64,000 nt of DNA, taken from the NCBI GenBank assembly GCA_016721465.1, contig JADKIA010000004.1:372001-436000 (forward strand). Reading direction: 5' to 3'. Shown one piece after another: positions 7,355 through 17,008 of this stretch; the stretch's first letter is position 1, and every line of letters starts with the position of its first letter. Below the pieces are notes generated by a model that saw only the letters and a list, made by a program, of their open reading frames with translations, was not told the origin of the DNA and ran no database searches. This stretch comes from Ideonella sp. (GTDB taxonomy: Bacteria > Pseudomonadota > Gammaproteobacteria > Burkholderiales > Burkholderiaceae_C). The translations under genes and the position numbers were made by a program.

Positions 7355-9367
7355 CTATGCGGCCTGGGCTTCTTCTTCCGTGGACTCGGCTTCCTGCTGC
7401 GCCACCGTCTGAGTCAGCGTACGCAGGCATGTCGGCAACCAGCCGGTACCTGCGATGGTCTGCTCGGCACCCTTCACTACGTCATCCTTCTTCAATGCAA
7501 CCAGTGGGCTGGCAGCGTTGGCTCCTGCTGCTTCGGTCACCACGTCGAGGATGCGGGACTTGGAAACATGGCTCAGGTAGGACGTGCCGGTCGCGGTCCA
7601 CCATTGGGTCATGTCCAGGTTCAGCGCGGTCGCAAGGGCGTCGGTGCTCTGCTTGTCGCGTTCGACACCCGACACACCGGTCACGCTGGAGGCGACTAGC
7701 AAGGTCAGCAACTGCATCACCGTCGCTTGCTCCTGCTGCAGCAACCACGGCAGCACCGCTTCGGCCGTCCGAGGCAGACGCTGCACCCAGGTCTGCCGTT
7801 CGGTGTCGAACTGCTTCCAAGCGGGACTGTCGGCCATGTCTTCAGCTTCGCTACGCAGGCCATCGTGCGTGTCGGTGGCGCTGACGTTCAACGCGTCGTC
7901 GCCGCCCCGGTAGCGTTGAAAGCCATCCTTGATGAGCTTGATCGCCAACTGCGCGGTGATGGCCGCGAGCGCCACGTCGGGCCGAAACATGAGTTCGGCC
8001 TGGATCGCCGCCACGCGGTGGGCGGTGAGACGGCGCATCAACTTCTCCGAATGCACGGGCCGGGTGTTCGCGGCGGGCAGCGAGACCAGGGCGCCGGACG
8101 CGCCCTGCTGGATGCCATCCTTCACGGCTCCCCGGGCTGCATCGACGACGACGTTGCGGTCCTCGGGCCGGATCAGGCCGCGCTTGACTTCGGCGGTGCC
8201 CGCGTTGCCCACGAACACCACACATCCGGCCTGGGCCACCCACTCGACGGGCCACACGCTCAGAGCGTCTTCAAGGACGGTGACCTGCGCCTGCAAGTCT
8301 TCCGCTTCGGCTTCGAGCTTGAGGAATTCCTCGTCCTCGCCAGCGTCATCGTTCTCCTGATCCGCCAGCGCCTCCATGCGTTCGTGGCGCGTGGCGATCT
8401 GCGCTTCGAGTTCCGTGATGGCGGCGGCTTCCTGCTCAGTGGGCGTACGGCGGGCCTTGCGCAGCTCGCCGTGCTTCGAGAACTCCTCGAAGTTGTACCG
8501 GGCACGCACTTCGGTCCACTTCCAGCCTTCCACCGCGATCTGCTTGGCGGTCTTCTGGAGTTTGTCGACGGCCAGACGCTCCAGCACGGGCGCATCGAGC
8601 AGGTAGGCCGTCTTGTCGTTGTCGCTGAACAGATCGCGCCGCAGCATGCCACCGGCCTTCTCATAGGCTTTGAGCGTGACGAAGCGGGCCACGCTGTCCT
8701 TGCCGGAGTCGATTTCGCCTCGCGTGAGCATCTGCCGCAGGTGGTCGGGGCTGCGGTTCCATTCGGGCTGGTTGACCCAAGTCTGTTCCTGCCGCTCGTG
8801 GTCGTCGATGGAGGCCAGCACCATCAAGCAGTCCAGGCTGATCTTCTCGGCGCGGAACTGCGCCATCAACTTCGGCGACACGGTGGACAGCTTCATGCGA
8901 CGCTTGACAACCAACGGCGTCACGCCGAATGCCGCCGCCACGTCCTCAACCGACTTGCCCTCTGCGATCAGCTTGGTGAAGGCAATGAATTCGTCGGCGG
9001 CGTGCATCGGTACATGGAAGCAGTTCTCGGCGAGGCTGGCGATCAAGGCCTTGTCGGCGGGCACCACGAGCACCGGCACGGGGTAGTTGTCCGGGATGTC
9101 GCCGCCCGTCACCAGCCAGTTCAGCGCTTCTAGGCGCCGGCCTCCGGCGCAGACGTCGAACTGGCCGCGCAGACCCTTGATGACGATCAGGTTTTGCAGC
9201 ACGCCGCTGGCCTTGATAGAGGCTGCGAGTTCGGCGATGCTCATCTTCGATGTGCTGCCGCTCGGACGCACCTGGTAGTCCTGCGACAGCGACAGTTTGT
9301 TGAACGGGACGGTGATGCGCGGCAAGGCCGCGATCACGGCCTCGATTTCGGTTTTGGTGAATTTCAT
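7355..9367 (-). CDS. Long ParB/Spo0J-family protein
   Basis: This 670-residue protein is much longer than ordinary ParB (~300). A ParB N-terminal nuclease-like domain covers residues ~18-115 (VRPSG, AGGRRLEAL, SLAEN), followed by a helix-turn-helix near 137-162 (VEDVAAAFGVTPLVVKRRMKL). An acidic coiled-coil stretch with many Glu lies near 365-420, and an unassigned ~250-residue C-terminus is rich in Ala. ATG 9367 has GGAG eight bases upstream. No parA Walker ATPase is next to it, so it may pair with the ParM-like operon or act as a DNA-binding regulator or nuclease. This long form is typical of plasmid/ICE backbones. Confidence 0.8.
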   Translation of the reverse strand: MKFTKTEIEAVIAALPRITVPFNKLSLSQDYQVRPSGSTSKMSIAELAASIKASGVLQNLIVIKGLRGQFDVCAGGRRLEALNWLVTGGDIPDNYPVPVLVVPADKALIASLAENCFHVPMHAADEFIAFTKLIAEGKSVEDVAAAFGVTPLVVKRRMKLSTVSPKLMAQFRAEKISLDCLMVLASIDDHERQEQTWVNQPEWNRSPDHLRQMLTRGEIDSGKDSVARFVTLKAYEKAGGMLRRDLFSDNDKTAYLLDAPVLERLAVDKLQKTAKQIAVEGWKWTEVRARYNFEEFSKHGELRKARRTPTEQEAAAITELEAQIATRHERMEALADQENDDAGEDEEFLKLEAEAEDLQAQVTVLEDALSVWPVEWVAQAGCVVFVGNAGTAEVKRGLIRPEDRNVVVDAARGAVKDGIQQGASGALVSLPAANTRPVHSEKLMRRLTAHRVAAIQAELMFRPDVALAAITAQLAIKLIKDGFQRYRGGDDALNVSATDTHDGLRSEAEDMADSPAWKQFDTERQTWVQRLPRTAEAVLPWLLQQEQATVMQLLTLLVASSVTGVSGVERDKQSTDALATALNLDMTQWWTATGTSYLSHVSKSRILDVVTEAAGANAASPLVALKKDDVVKGAEQTIAGTGWLPTCLRTLTQTVAQQEAESTEEEAQAA

Positions 9368-9523
9368 CGGCGTCTCCTGGGTTGGGTGAACGGGACACGC
9401 ATCGCGTATCCATGCGTTCAGCATCTCATCGGACTTCGCTGATGCAAGGGCTGCGCGGCAAGTGCTGCGCGGCTCGCTCTGCTGGCCACAATTGACTTCT
9501 TTCCGATCCACGAAGGAACCGCC

Positions 9524-9765
9524 AATGGAACGCTGGGGGCAATACGCTTTCTTCTCGGTGGTCTTCGCCGGTTTCACATCGGTGATCGCCAAGCTTGGTC
9601 TGGTCGGGATATCGGCCAACCTCGGACCGGCCATCCGGACCTGCTTCGTCTTCGTGTTCGTACTGATGTTTGCCCGCGTGGCTTCTGCACGAGGCCATAA
9701 CGCCCGCCAAGCTGATCGGCGCAGCGCTGATCATTGCCGGGCTTGTGGTGATCGCGCGCGGTTGA
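9524..9765 (+). pseudogene. EamA-family small transporter remnant (internal deletion)
   Basis: The first ~50 codons (MERWGQYAFFSVVFAGF..., then FVFVFVLMF) match the start of a ~140-residue EamA/DMT half-transporter. The last ~28 codons, in another frame (TPAKLIGAALIIAGLVVIARG, stop at 9765), match its C-terminus. About 60 internal residues are missing and the reading frame is broken at the joint near 9670-9685, so no functional product is expected. It lies between divergent parB and a YkvA gene and is probably a scar of cargo loss. Confidence 0.7.
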
Positions 9766-9775
9766 GCGACGGAGC

Positions 9776-10162
9776 GTGAGTGTCTTTGAGACTCTGCGGC
9801 AGTGGGCCCGTCGCATCAAGCGCGACGGCGTCACCCTGTGGTTCGCGACACGTCATCCCGGCACGCCTTGGGCCGTCAAACTGCTCGGCCTGTTTGTCGT
9901 CGCGTATGCGCTCAGTCCGATCGACCTGATCCCCGACTTCATCCCGATCCTCGGCTACCTAGACGATGTCCTTCTGCTCCCCGGCCTGATCTGGCTGGGG
10001 GTCCGCCTGCTGCCGAACGACGTGTTGATCGAATGTCGCGAGCGCGCAGATGCCTGGTTGCTGGCCGGGAAAGAAGCGCCTCGCAGCTACGTCGGCGCCA
10101 TCGTGATCGTCCTGATCTGGCTCGTGCTCGTCTGGTTGGGATGGGCATGGTGGCGTAGCTGA
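9776..10162 (+). CDS. YkvA family protein (DUF1232)
   Basis: This 128-residue membrane protein carries the DUF1232 signature AYALSPIDLIPDFIPILGYLDDVLLLP at ~43-70, in which Pro and Asp residues sit at a membrane boundary. A final hydrophobic helix (VGAIVIVLIWLVLVWLGWAWW) ends the protein. The GTG start at 9776 fits the conserved N-terminus (FETLRQWARRIKRDG). The biochemical function of the family is unknown. It follows the EamA remnant by 10 bp, so both may once have been a cargo pair. Confidence 0.8.
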   Translation: MSVFETLRQWARRIKRDGVTLWFATRHPGTPWAVKLLGLFVVAYALSPIDLIPDFIPILGYLDDVLLLPGLIWLGVRLLPNDVLIECRERADAWLLAGKEAPRSYVGAIVIVLIWLVLVWLGWAWWRS

Positions 10163-10334
10163 TCCGCTCGGCCAGTCTCCGCTGACGTTGCCACGCGAAA
10201 GCGCTCGGCCTTGCCACCGCTTGTGCAGGCATTTGAGGTCACGGCGATCTGCACCGGCTGACCACCCGCCACACTGACCCGGCCTCTTGACCTTCGGGTC
10301 ACCGCGCTCACCCGAGCGCACCTGGGCCTGCTCA

Positions 10335-10356
10335 GGCGTCGCGGTCGTTACCCGCC
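10335..10356 (+). promoter_or_regulatory. Island leader motif, copy 2
   Basis: Copy with core GCGTCGCGGTCGTTACC, 152 bp before the methylase-helicase gene. One base differs from copy 1 in the core. Confidence 0.6.
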
Positions 10357-10448
10357 TTCACTGTCCGCCAGGCGCCTTGTCGCCGAAGCCTGTGCAGGGC
10401 TTTCGCCCTGACCCGAGTCGCCTTCGACTCTTCCGTCCAACCCACCCC

Positions 10449-10487
10449 GGGGAACACACCTCCCCCATGTGGGCGGCCGCGTTCCCC
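10449..10487 (+). promoter_or_regulatory. GGGGAAC...GTTCCCC leader hairpin
   Basis: GGGGAAC at 10449-10455 and GTTCCCC at 10481-10487 are perfect inverted arms 22 bp upstream of the methylase-helicase start. The same arms occur at 21196-21214, and a shorter form (GGGAAC/GTTCCC) lies before radC. Confidence 0.55.
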
Positions 10488-10508
10488 ATTCATTTGGAGA
10501 ACACACCG

Positions 10509-13500
10509 ATGGCACGCCCTACCGCGCCTTCCCAGTGGCTGCCCGGATTCGATCCGGAGCCGCCTGAAGCACCCTTTGCGGGCATCGAGCCCGCGTTGAC
10601 ACCGCTCGCCGCCGCCAGCGAACTCGCTGAGGACATCGACGAATCGACGAGCGACCCGATTCACCCGCGCGCCAACTGGCGCGTCGACACCGGCACGGCC
10701 AATTCGGTGACCGCCCGGTCCCTGTGGCCACAGTTGACCCGCACCGATCTGCAAGACCTGGGCGGCGCCGTCATGAAGTTCGACGCCAACCTGGCCGCCA
10801 TCGAGGTGCTGCGCCAGGTCGAAGCCGAGCATCGACCGATCACCGCCGCCGAACGCGGCACGCTGCTGCGCTACACCGGCTGGGGTGGCCTGCCGGCGAG
10901 TTTCAACCTCGAAGCCAAAGACCTCGCTTGGGCCCGACGCGCCGAGCAGTTGAAGAATCTGCTGAGCACCGCCGACCACGAGTCGGCACGCGCATCGGTC
11001 AACAACAGCCACTACACCGACGTCCATGTGATCGAGGCGATCTGGCAAGCCGTGCAGCGCTTCGGCTTCGAAGGCGGCCGCATCCTGGAGCCCGCTGCGG
11101 GCATCGGCCACTTCATCGGCGCGATGCCACAGGCCATCGCCGAGCGCAGCAGCATCACCGCCGTCGAGACTGATCAGTTGTCCGGTCGCATGCTGCAAGC
11201 GCTGTATGCGGCCAGCGACGTCGATGTGCGGATCGCTCCATTCGAGAAGACTGTCCTGCCCGACCACTGGTTCGACCTGGTGATCGGCAACGTGCCGTTT
11301 GGCCGTTACAAGGCCGCCGACATGAGCAACCGGGCCTATGCCCGATTCAGCATCCACAACTACTTCTTCGGCCGCGCGCTCGACCTGGTGCGGCCCGGTG
11401 GCCTGGTGTGTTTCATCACCAGCAGCCACACGATGGATGCGGAGAACGATGGCGTGCGCGAGTTCCTGTCGGCGCAGGCTCACCTGCTGGGCGCGATCCG
11501 CCTGCCACAGGGCGCGTTCGCGAACATTGCCTCGACAGATGTGCAGACCGACATCCTGTTCCTGCGCAAACGGCAGCGGGCAGAAGCGGTCGAGGCCGAT
11601 TGGCTGAAGCTCGGCATGGTGCCCGACAGCCTGCGGCATCCGCAGTGCCACGAGCGCTACCTGGCGATCAACGCCTGGTATGCCGAGCGCCCACAGTTCT
11701 GTATCGGCCGCATCCGCCGCGCGAGCAACGGTTACGAGGAAGTGCCGGTGGCCGTGTTCGAGGGCGACCTCGACGCTGCACTGCGCGAGCGGATCGCGCT
11801 GCTGCCTGAGGGTGCGTACCAACCGGTGGTTCACCAGACAGCCGCACTCCGGGTTGCAGCGCCGGCCGAGGCCGGAGCGCGCCCCGGAAGCTACCGCCTC
11901 CATCAAGGGCGGGTGCACCGGATCGAAGGCAGCGAGATGGTCGATGTGCATGACCAGCTCAATGCCACGCAGCGCGCGCGCATCACCGGCCTGTGTGCCA
12001 TACGCGACTACGCGCGAGCGCTGCTGAACGCGCAACTGCTGGAGAGCGACGACGGGCGCGTGGGCCATCTGCGGACCATGCTGAACGGCACCTACGACCG
12101 CTTCGTCGCGAAGCATGGTTGCCTGAGTACACGGGCGAATGCGTTGGCCTTCCGGCGCGACCCGGACTACCCGCTGCTGCTGTCGCTGGAGCACCACGAC
12201 GAAGAAGCCGACACGGCGAAGAAAGCGGCGCTGTTCACGCGGCGCACCTTGTCGCGGGTGGCGGAGCCAAGCTCTGCCGGTGAACCGGCAGAAGCGCTGG
12301 CCGCGTCCATCCAGTGGCGCGGTCGTGTCGATCCGGCGTACATGGCGGGATTGCTGTCGGCGTCGGAGCAATCCGTGCTCGATGCGCTGGCCGACGTGGG
12401 TCAGGTGTTTCTGGACCCGGCCGATGGTGCCTGGAAGACGGCCGATGACTACCTGTCGGGCAACGTCAAGGAGAAGCTGAAGCAGGCCGAACTGTCGGGG
12501 GCCGCGTACCAGCGCAACAGACGCGCGCTGGCGCAGGTGCAACCCGAGGACCTGCTGCCCACGGCCATCGAGCCGCGCCTCGGCGCGGTGTGGATTCCGG
12601 CCATGGATGTCGAGGCCTTTGTCCGTGAGGTGTTCGAGCTCACCGACTGCGAAGTGGGTTACTCGGCGCAGGCCGGCGCTTGGTCGCTGCGGTACGAAGA
12701 ATGGAAGGCACGCCAGAACGTCAAGGTGACGCAGGAGTTCGGCACCTCGCGCATGAATGCGATGGAACTGGTGCAGTGCGCGCTCAACGTTCAGGTGCCG
12801 ACGGTCCGCGATCCGGACCCGGAGAGCGACAGCACCCTCGTCAACCCGGACGAGACGCTGGCGGTGCGAGAGAAGCTGGGCCTCATCAAGGACCGGTTTG
12901 CGGCCTGGGCATTCGACGACGCCGAGCGGCGCGAGAAGCTGTGCCGCATCTACAACGATCTGTTCAACGCCACCCGGCCACGACAGTTCGATGGCTCGCA
13001 CCTGAAGCTGCCGGGGTTCTCCCACTGCTTCGAGCTGCACCCGCATCAGAAGGATGCCGTGTGGCGGGTGGTGCAGTCCGGCAACACGGGGCTGTTTCAT
13101 GTGGTGGGTGCCGGCAAGACGGCGGTGTGCGTGGCGGCCGGCATGGAACTGCGCCGCCTGAGGTTCATCAGCAAGCCCTGTCACGTGGTGCCCAACCACA
13201 TGCTGGCGCAGTACACGGCCGAGTTCGTTCGGCTCTACCCCAACGCGGCGGTATTGATGGCCGCGAAGGAAGACCTGGAGGGCGATCGCCGGCGCGAGCT
13301 GGTGTCACGCATCGCCACGGGCGATTGGGACGCGGTGGTCATCACGCACTCGAGCTTCGAGCGCATCAAGATGTCGCCGCAATTCACGGAAGGTTTCATC
13401 AAGGAAATCATCCAGGAAATCGAGATGGCGGTCCGCGCTGAAAAGCGCAACGACCGCTCGAACCGCATCGTCAAGCAACTGGAGGCGATGAAGAAGAACT

Positions 13501-15500
13501 GGGCGGCGCGGCTGGAGAAGCTGCTGTCGGACAAGAAGAAGGACGACCTGCTGACCTGGGAGCTGCTGGGCATCGACGCGCTGTTTGTCGACGAGGCCCA
13601 CCTGCACAAGAACCTGTACCGGTTCACGAAGATGACCCGCGTGGCGGGGCTGCCGATGACCAGTTCGGAACGCGCCTTCGATCTGTACCTGAAGACGCGC
13701 TACACGATGCAGATTCACGGGCATGCCCAGCGCGGGGTTGTGTTTGCCACGGCGACGCCGGTGGCCAACACGATGGCTGAGATCCACACGATGATGCGGT
13801 ATCTGCAGCCGAGAAGGCTGGAGGAACTCGGGCTGCAGCAGTTCGATGCCTGGGCCGCCACCTTCGGCGAGAGCGTTACGGCGCTGGAGATTGCACCGGA
13901 CGGCAGTGGCTACCGGATGCACACGCGTTTCGCACGTTTCATCAACGTGCCGGAGTTGATGGCGGTGTTCGGCGAAGTGGCGGACATCCGCACCGCGGAG
14001 ATGCTGAAGCTGCCGGTGCCGAAGTTGCGGGGCGAGAAGCCACGCATCGTGGCGTGCCCGGCGAGCAAGGCATTGAAGGCCTTCGTGCAGACGCTGGTGC
14101 AGCGGGCCGAACAGGTCCGCATGGGCCGGGTCAAGCCGCAGGACGACAACATGCTGGCGATCACCACTGATGGCCGCAAGGCGGCGCTGGATTTCCGGCT
14201 GGTCGCGTCGTCATCGAAGTTTGATGAACGCGGCAAGGTGGCAGCGTGTGTGCGTGAGGTGCTGGCGGTCTGGGAGCGCAGCGCGGAGTTTCGTGGGGCA
14301 CAACTGGTGTTCTGCGACATGTCGTCACCGAAGGCCGGACTCGCCTTCAGCGTCTACGACGACGTGAGGAAGCGGCTGATCGAAGCCGGCTTCCCGGAGC
14401 GGGAGATTGCGTTCGTGCACGACGCCGAGACGGACGCCCAGAAGGCGACGCTGTTCAAGGCGGTGCGCGACGGACGGACCCGGGTACTGCTCGGGTCCAC
14501 AGCGAAGATGGGGATCGGCACCAACGTGCAGACCCGCTTGGTGGCCCTGCATCACCTCGATGCGCCGTGGCGTCCGTGTGACGTCGAGCAGCGTGAGGGG
14601 CGCATCCTGCGCCAGGGCAATGAGTGCGAGGAAGTGGAGATCTTCCGGTACGTCACAGAGGGAAGCTTCGACAGCTACATGTGGCAGACGCTGGAGACCA
14701 AGGCGCGCTTCATCGCGCAGGTGATGAAGGGCGACAAGGGCATCCGGTCGCTGGAAGATGTGGAACTGGCGGCGCTGTCCTACGCCGAAGTCAAAGCCTT
14801 GGCCTCGGGCAACCCGATGGTGATCGAGAAGGCCGGCGTGGATGCGGAGGTGGCGAAGCTCTCGACGCTATTCTCGGTGTGGCGCAACCAGCGCTATGCC
14901 AACGAGAGCGAAGTGGGCCGGCTGCCGATGTTGATCGAGGCGCTGGAGAAGAAGCTGGTGCTGTATGCGGAGGACGCAGCACGCGTCGAGCCCGAGAGCA
15001 TGCAAGGCATCAAGCTGGAGTTGCTGGGGCGTCGGATCGAAGGGCCCGATACGGTCGGTGACGCCTTGCGGGCGACGGTGAAGTCCGTCAAGGAAGATGT
15101 TCGCGCGACTCATCGCATGGTCGAGGGGATCGTCGGACGGTTCGGTGGATTCGAGCTCGGCATCCGGGCCGGGCGCGGAGAAGAAGTGCCGCAGTTCTAC
15201 CTGTCAGGCGGTTGCATGTACGACGCCGAGCCGTATCAAACCGGGCCGGCGTTGGTGGCGGGACTGCTGGCAGCGTTGGGCTCAGTGGCCAGGCATCACG
15301 CCGATGCCACCGAGCAACTGAAGACGTGGCGCAAGCGGCTGGAAGACATCCGGCTGGAACTGGCCCGGCCCTTTGAACACGAAGGGCGGCTGGTGGAGTT
15401 GTTGGAGCGACAACGGGCGCTGCTCAAGGCGCTGGATCTCGACAAGGACGAGGCCGGCAGCCGAAGTACAGACGCTGCAGAAGAGCGGCTTGCCGCATGA
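10509..15500 (+). CDS. Fused N6-adenine methylase and SNF2-type helicase (DarB-like)
   Basis: The product has 1,663 residues. The N-terminal third is a class I methyltransferase with an SAM motif (ILEPAAGIGHF, ~192) and a target-base motif NVPFG (~260), a variant of NPPF/Y. The C-terminal half is an SF2 helicase: a Walker A-like VVGAGKTA (~864), DEAHLH (~1027), a motif V region (GSTAKMGIGTNVQ, ~1328) and a motif VI (QREGRILRQG, ~1360). Phage P1 DarB has the same layout and protects incoming DNA from restriction; similar giant genes are common on plasmids and ICEs. ATG 10509 has GGAG upstream. A strong terminator follows. Confidence 0.85.
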   Translation: MARPTAPSQWLPGFDPEPPEAPFAGIEPALTPLAAASELAEDIDESTSDPIHPRANWRVDTGTANSVTARSLWPQLTRTDLQDLGGAVMKFDANLAAIEVLRQVEAEHRPITAAERGTLLRYTGWGGLPASFNLEAKDLAWARRAEQLKNLLSTADHESARASVNNSHYTDVHVIEAIWQAVQRFGFEGGRILEPAAGIGHFIGAMPQAIAERSSITAVETDQLSGRMLQALYAASDVDVRIAPFEKTVLPDHWFDLVIGNVPFGRYKAADMSNRAYARFSIHNYFFGRALDLVRPGGLVCFITSSHTMDAENDGVREFLSAQAHLLGAIRLPQGAFANIASTDVQTDILFLRKRQRAEAVEADWLKLGMVPDSLRHPQCHERYLAINAWYAERPQFCIGRIRRASNGYEEVPVAVFEGDLDAALRERIALLPEGAYQPVVHQTAALRVAAPAEAGARPGSYRLHQGRVHRIEGSEMVDVHDQLNATQRARITGLCAIRDYARALLNAQLLESDDGRVGHLRTMLNGTYDRFVAKHGCLSTRANALAFRRDPDYPLLLSLEHHDEEADTAKKAALFTRRTLSRVAEPSSAGEPAEALAASIQWRGRVDPAYMAGLLSASEQSVLDALADVGQVFLDPADGAWKTADDYLSGNVKEKLKQAELSGAAYQRNRRALAQVQPEDLLPTAIEPRLGAVWIPAMDVEAFVREVFELTDCEVGYSAQAGAWSLRYEEWKARQNVKVTQEFGTSRMNAMELVQCALNVQVPTVRDPDPESDSTLVNPDETLAVREKLGLIKDRFAAWAFDDAERREKLCRIYNDLFNATRPRQFDGSHLKLPGFSHCFELHPHQKDAVWRVVQSGNTGLFHVVGAGKTAVCVAAGMELRRLRFISKPCHVVPNHMLAQYTAEFVRLYPNAAVLMAAKEDLEGDRRRELVSRIATGDWDAVVITHSSFERIKMSPQFTEGFIKEIIQEIEMAVRAEKRNDRSNRIVKQLEAMKKNWAARLEKLLSDKKKDDLLTWELLGIDALFVDEAHLHKNLYRFTKMTRVAGLPMTSSERAFDLYLKTRYTMQIHGHAQRGVVFATATPVANTMAEIHTMMRYLQPRRLEELGLQQFDAWAATFGESVTALEIAPDGSGYRMHTRFARFINVPELMAVFGEVADIRTAEMLKLPVPKLRGEKPRIVACPASKALKAFVQTLVQRAEQVRMGRVKPQDDNMLAITTDGRKAALDFRLVASSSKFDERGKVAACVREVLAVWERSAEFRGAQLVFCDMSSPKAGLAFSVYDDVRKRLIEAGFPEREIAFVHDAETDAQKATLFKAVRDGRTRVLLGSTAKMGIGTNVQTRLVALHHLDAPWRPCDVEQREGRILRQGNECEEVEIFRYVTEGSFDSYMWQTLETKARFIAQVMKGDKGIRSLEDVELAALSYAEVKALASGNPMVIEKAGVDAEVAKLSTLFSVWRNQRYANESEVGRLPMLIEALEKKLVLYAEDAARVEPESMQGIKLELLGRRIEGPDTVGDALRATVKSVKEDVRATHRMVEGIVGRFGGFELGIRAGRGEEVPQFYLSGGCMYDAEPYQTGPALVAGLLAALGSVARHHADATEQLKTWRKRLEDIRLELARPFEHEGRLVELLERQRALLKALDLDKDEAGSRSTDAAEERLAA

Positions 15501-15506
15501 TCGGTT

Positions 15507-15543
15507 GCCCCCTTCGCCTCACGGCGACGGGGGCGTTTTGTTT
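15507..15543 (+). terminator. Rho-independent terminator after the methylase-helicase
   Basis: GCCCCCTTCGCC / GGCGACGGGGGC forms a 12-position stem (one mismatch) with a TCAC loop, followed by GTTTTGTTT. It starts 6 bp after the stop codon. Confidence 0.85.
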
Positions 15544-15779
15544 CGTGCCCGACCTTCGGCCTTTGTTCGCCCGAGACAAACATTGAATGCCTGCTCCAGA
15601 GGATTCAGACCGCGGGTCGTTGCCGGCCACAAGCCGTCACTTAGGAAGGCGTAGCAAGGCAGGCGCTGGCCGCGGCACTTGCTCGTTCGGTGCCTTTGGC
15701 TGGCGCCCGACCAAGTCGCAGATGTGCCACGAACAGCCACCCCCAAATTTCGCACAGCGAGCCTCTGGACTCGCGCGAG
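15544..15779. other. Short gap downstream of capW
   Basis: About 235 bp between the terminator of the methylase-helicase and the capW stop. I see no gene or clear site in it. Confidence 0.4.
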
Positions 15780-16721
15780 TCACAACGCCTTGATGGTCCT
15801 GCTCGGCCCCTCGGGCCTTGGGTCTTTGTAGCCTGGAGCAAGGTAAGCGTTGCTCGCCCCGTAGAGTGCCAGCGGGTCTGGTAGCCAGAGTGCGTATTCG
15901 AGACCTCTGAGGCTGTGGTCCGGCGAGCAATCCACAGTCCACCGTCGCAGCATGTAGCCTGCGTTTGCCGCTCGAACGTTGACCCTCAACGCGCCATCCG
16001 GCATGTCGTAGTCCATACGAACGACTTCTGGTCGCGGGTGTTCCGGGTGGGGCACGAGTTCGAGTTCGATGATGCGACTCCACTGGACGTCGTGCTCGAC
16101 TGTCTCTTCTTTCGACACGGGGCCGTCCTCCAGTACGGTCGGGTTCTCCATCCGCGTGAACACGAAGTCGCGGAACTGCTGACTCCGGCGGTCGAAGGCG
16201 CGCACATGCCAGCGAATGCCGATGTCGACCAGCGCCAACGGGACAAGCTCCCGTTCGGTCTTGCCGCTATCTATCGACGTGTAGCCAAGGCGGATTGCCT
16301 TGCCTCGATGGATTGCCCGCGTAATCGGCGCGAGCACCGACATGTTCGGCAGGCTCAGCGCGCTCGGGAATTCGCACCGCACCATGGGCTGTAGCTGGTC
16401 CCCGATTCCATCGCCGAACCCCTGCGACAGGGCCGTCAGCACCCGATGCGGTGAGTGCTCGAAAAGCGGGATGAAGTCCGGGGTGGGCCGGTAGGCCTTG
16501 GTAGTCGGGTCCAGCTCCAGGTTCTCCGGCGCAATCTCCCTGTACTGCGCAATGTCCCGGGTCGCGCCCGCAGGGCCTGTCTCGAAGCGCTCCACGACAT
16601 CGGCGCGACGCAGTTCACCCAGGAAGTACAGCTTGAAGTCAATGTGAGAGAGGCGCTCGCGTTGAACTAGTGGCAGGCGCTCAAGGTCGCGTCGGCGGCG
16701 TCCAGTCTGGTTTTCGGTCAT
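15780..16721 (-). CDS. capW: WYL-domain CBASS regulator (CapW/BrxR type)
   Basis: This 313-residue protein has a winged-helix N-terminus (~10-90, VQRERLSHIDFKLYFLGELRRADVVERF), a WYL-type domain at ~130-205 and a C-terminal WCX-like extension (~215-300). CapW proteins repress CBASS operons as dimers and release DNA on infection signals. The gene is divergent from the CBASS operon and shares its 103-bp promoter region, which is exactly the arrangement expected of CapW. The signal sensed by the WYL domain is not known from sequence. Confidence 0.85.
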   Translation of the reverse strand: MTENQTGRRRRDLERLPLVQRERLSHIDFKLYFLGELRRADVVERFETGPAGATRDIAQYREIAPENLELDPTTKAYRPTPDFIPLFEHSPHRVLTALSQGFGDGIGDQLQPMVRCEFPSALSLPNMSVLAPITRAIHRGKAIRLGYTSIDSGKTERELVPLALVDIGIRWHVRAFDRRSQQFRDFVFTRMENPTVLEDGPVSKEETVEHDVQWSRIIELELVPHPEHPRPEVVRMDYDMPDGALRVNVRAANAGYMLRRWTVDCSPDHSLRGLEYALWLPDPLALYGASNAYLAPGYKDPRPEGPSRTIKAL

Positions 16722-16749
16722 CCGACGATCATAGCCCGGGTGTAGAGGC

Positions 16750-16779
16750 TTGATGCTCTTACTGTGTCCATGACATAAT
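16750..16779 (+). promoter_or_regulatory. Putative sigma-70 promoter of the CBASS operon
   Basis: TTGATG (16750-16755) and CATAAT (16774-16779) are spaced by 18 bp, placing the start near 16786, 39 bp before the first small ORF. The region is AT-rich relative to its surroundings and lies between divergent capW and the CBASS genes, so a CapW operator probably overlaps it. Confidence 0.5.
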
Positions 16780-16824
16780 CACATTGAGCATGTAATATGA
16801 TCTCAACGAACAGATAAGGTCAGC

Positions 16825-17001
16825 ATGGCAAAGAACAACCCGCCCGGCGATGGGCACCGAGTTGGGGCGGTCAAGCAACGCAGCCAGACGCTCACCCCGT
16901 CCGGGCACTACGTCAAGCGCGATACAGATACGGGCCGATTCCTCGACGTGAAGACCACGGACAAGACGCCGTTCAAGGGCGTCAGGCGCGAGAAAAAGTA
17001 G
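16825..17001 (+). CDS. 58-residue charged protein leading the CBASS operon
   Basis: The product begins MAKNNPPGDGHRVGAV and ends FKGVRREKK. It is polar and rich in Lys, Arg, Gly and Thr, with no hydrophobic segment and no known domain. It is preceded by AAGG (16816-16819) and lies between the putative promoter and cap6 on the same strand. Small proteins with a similar PPGDGHR...RSQ pattern and a KPFKGVR-like end occur widely in bacterial genomes near defence or mobile loci (recollection, not checked here). It may be a regulator or accessory factor of the defence operon; its role is unknown. Confidence 0.7.
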   Translation: MAKNNPPGDGHRVGAVKQRSQTLTPSGHYVKRDTDTGRFLDVKTTDKTPFKGVRREKK

Positions 17002-17008
17002 GCCGGCC

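Noticed and set aside
10332..13199. A 955-codon frame opposite the methylase-helicase
   Set aside because: Composition is His/Arg/Gln-rich antisense shadow of a well-supported gene; no domain is visible.
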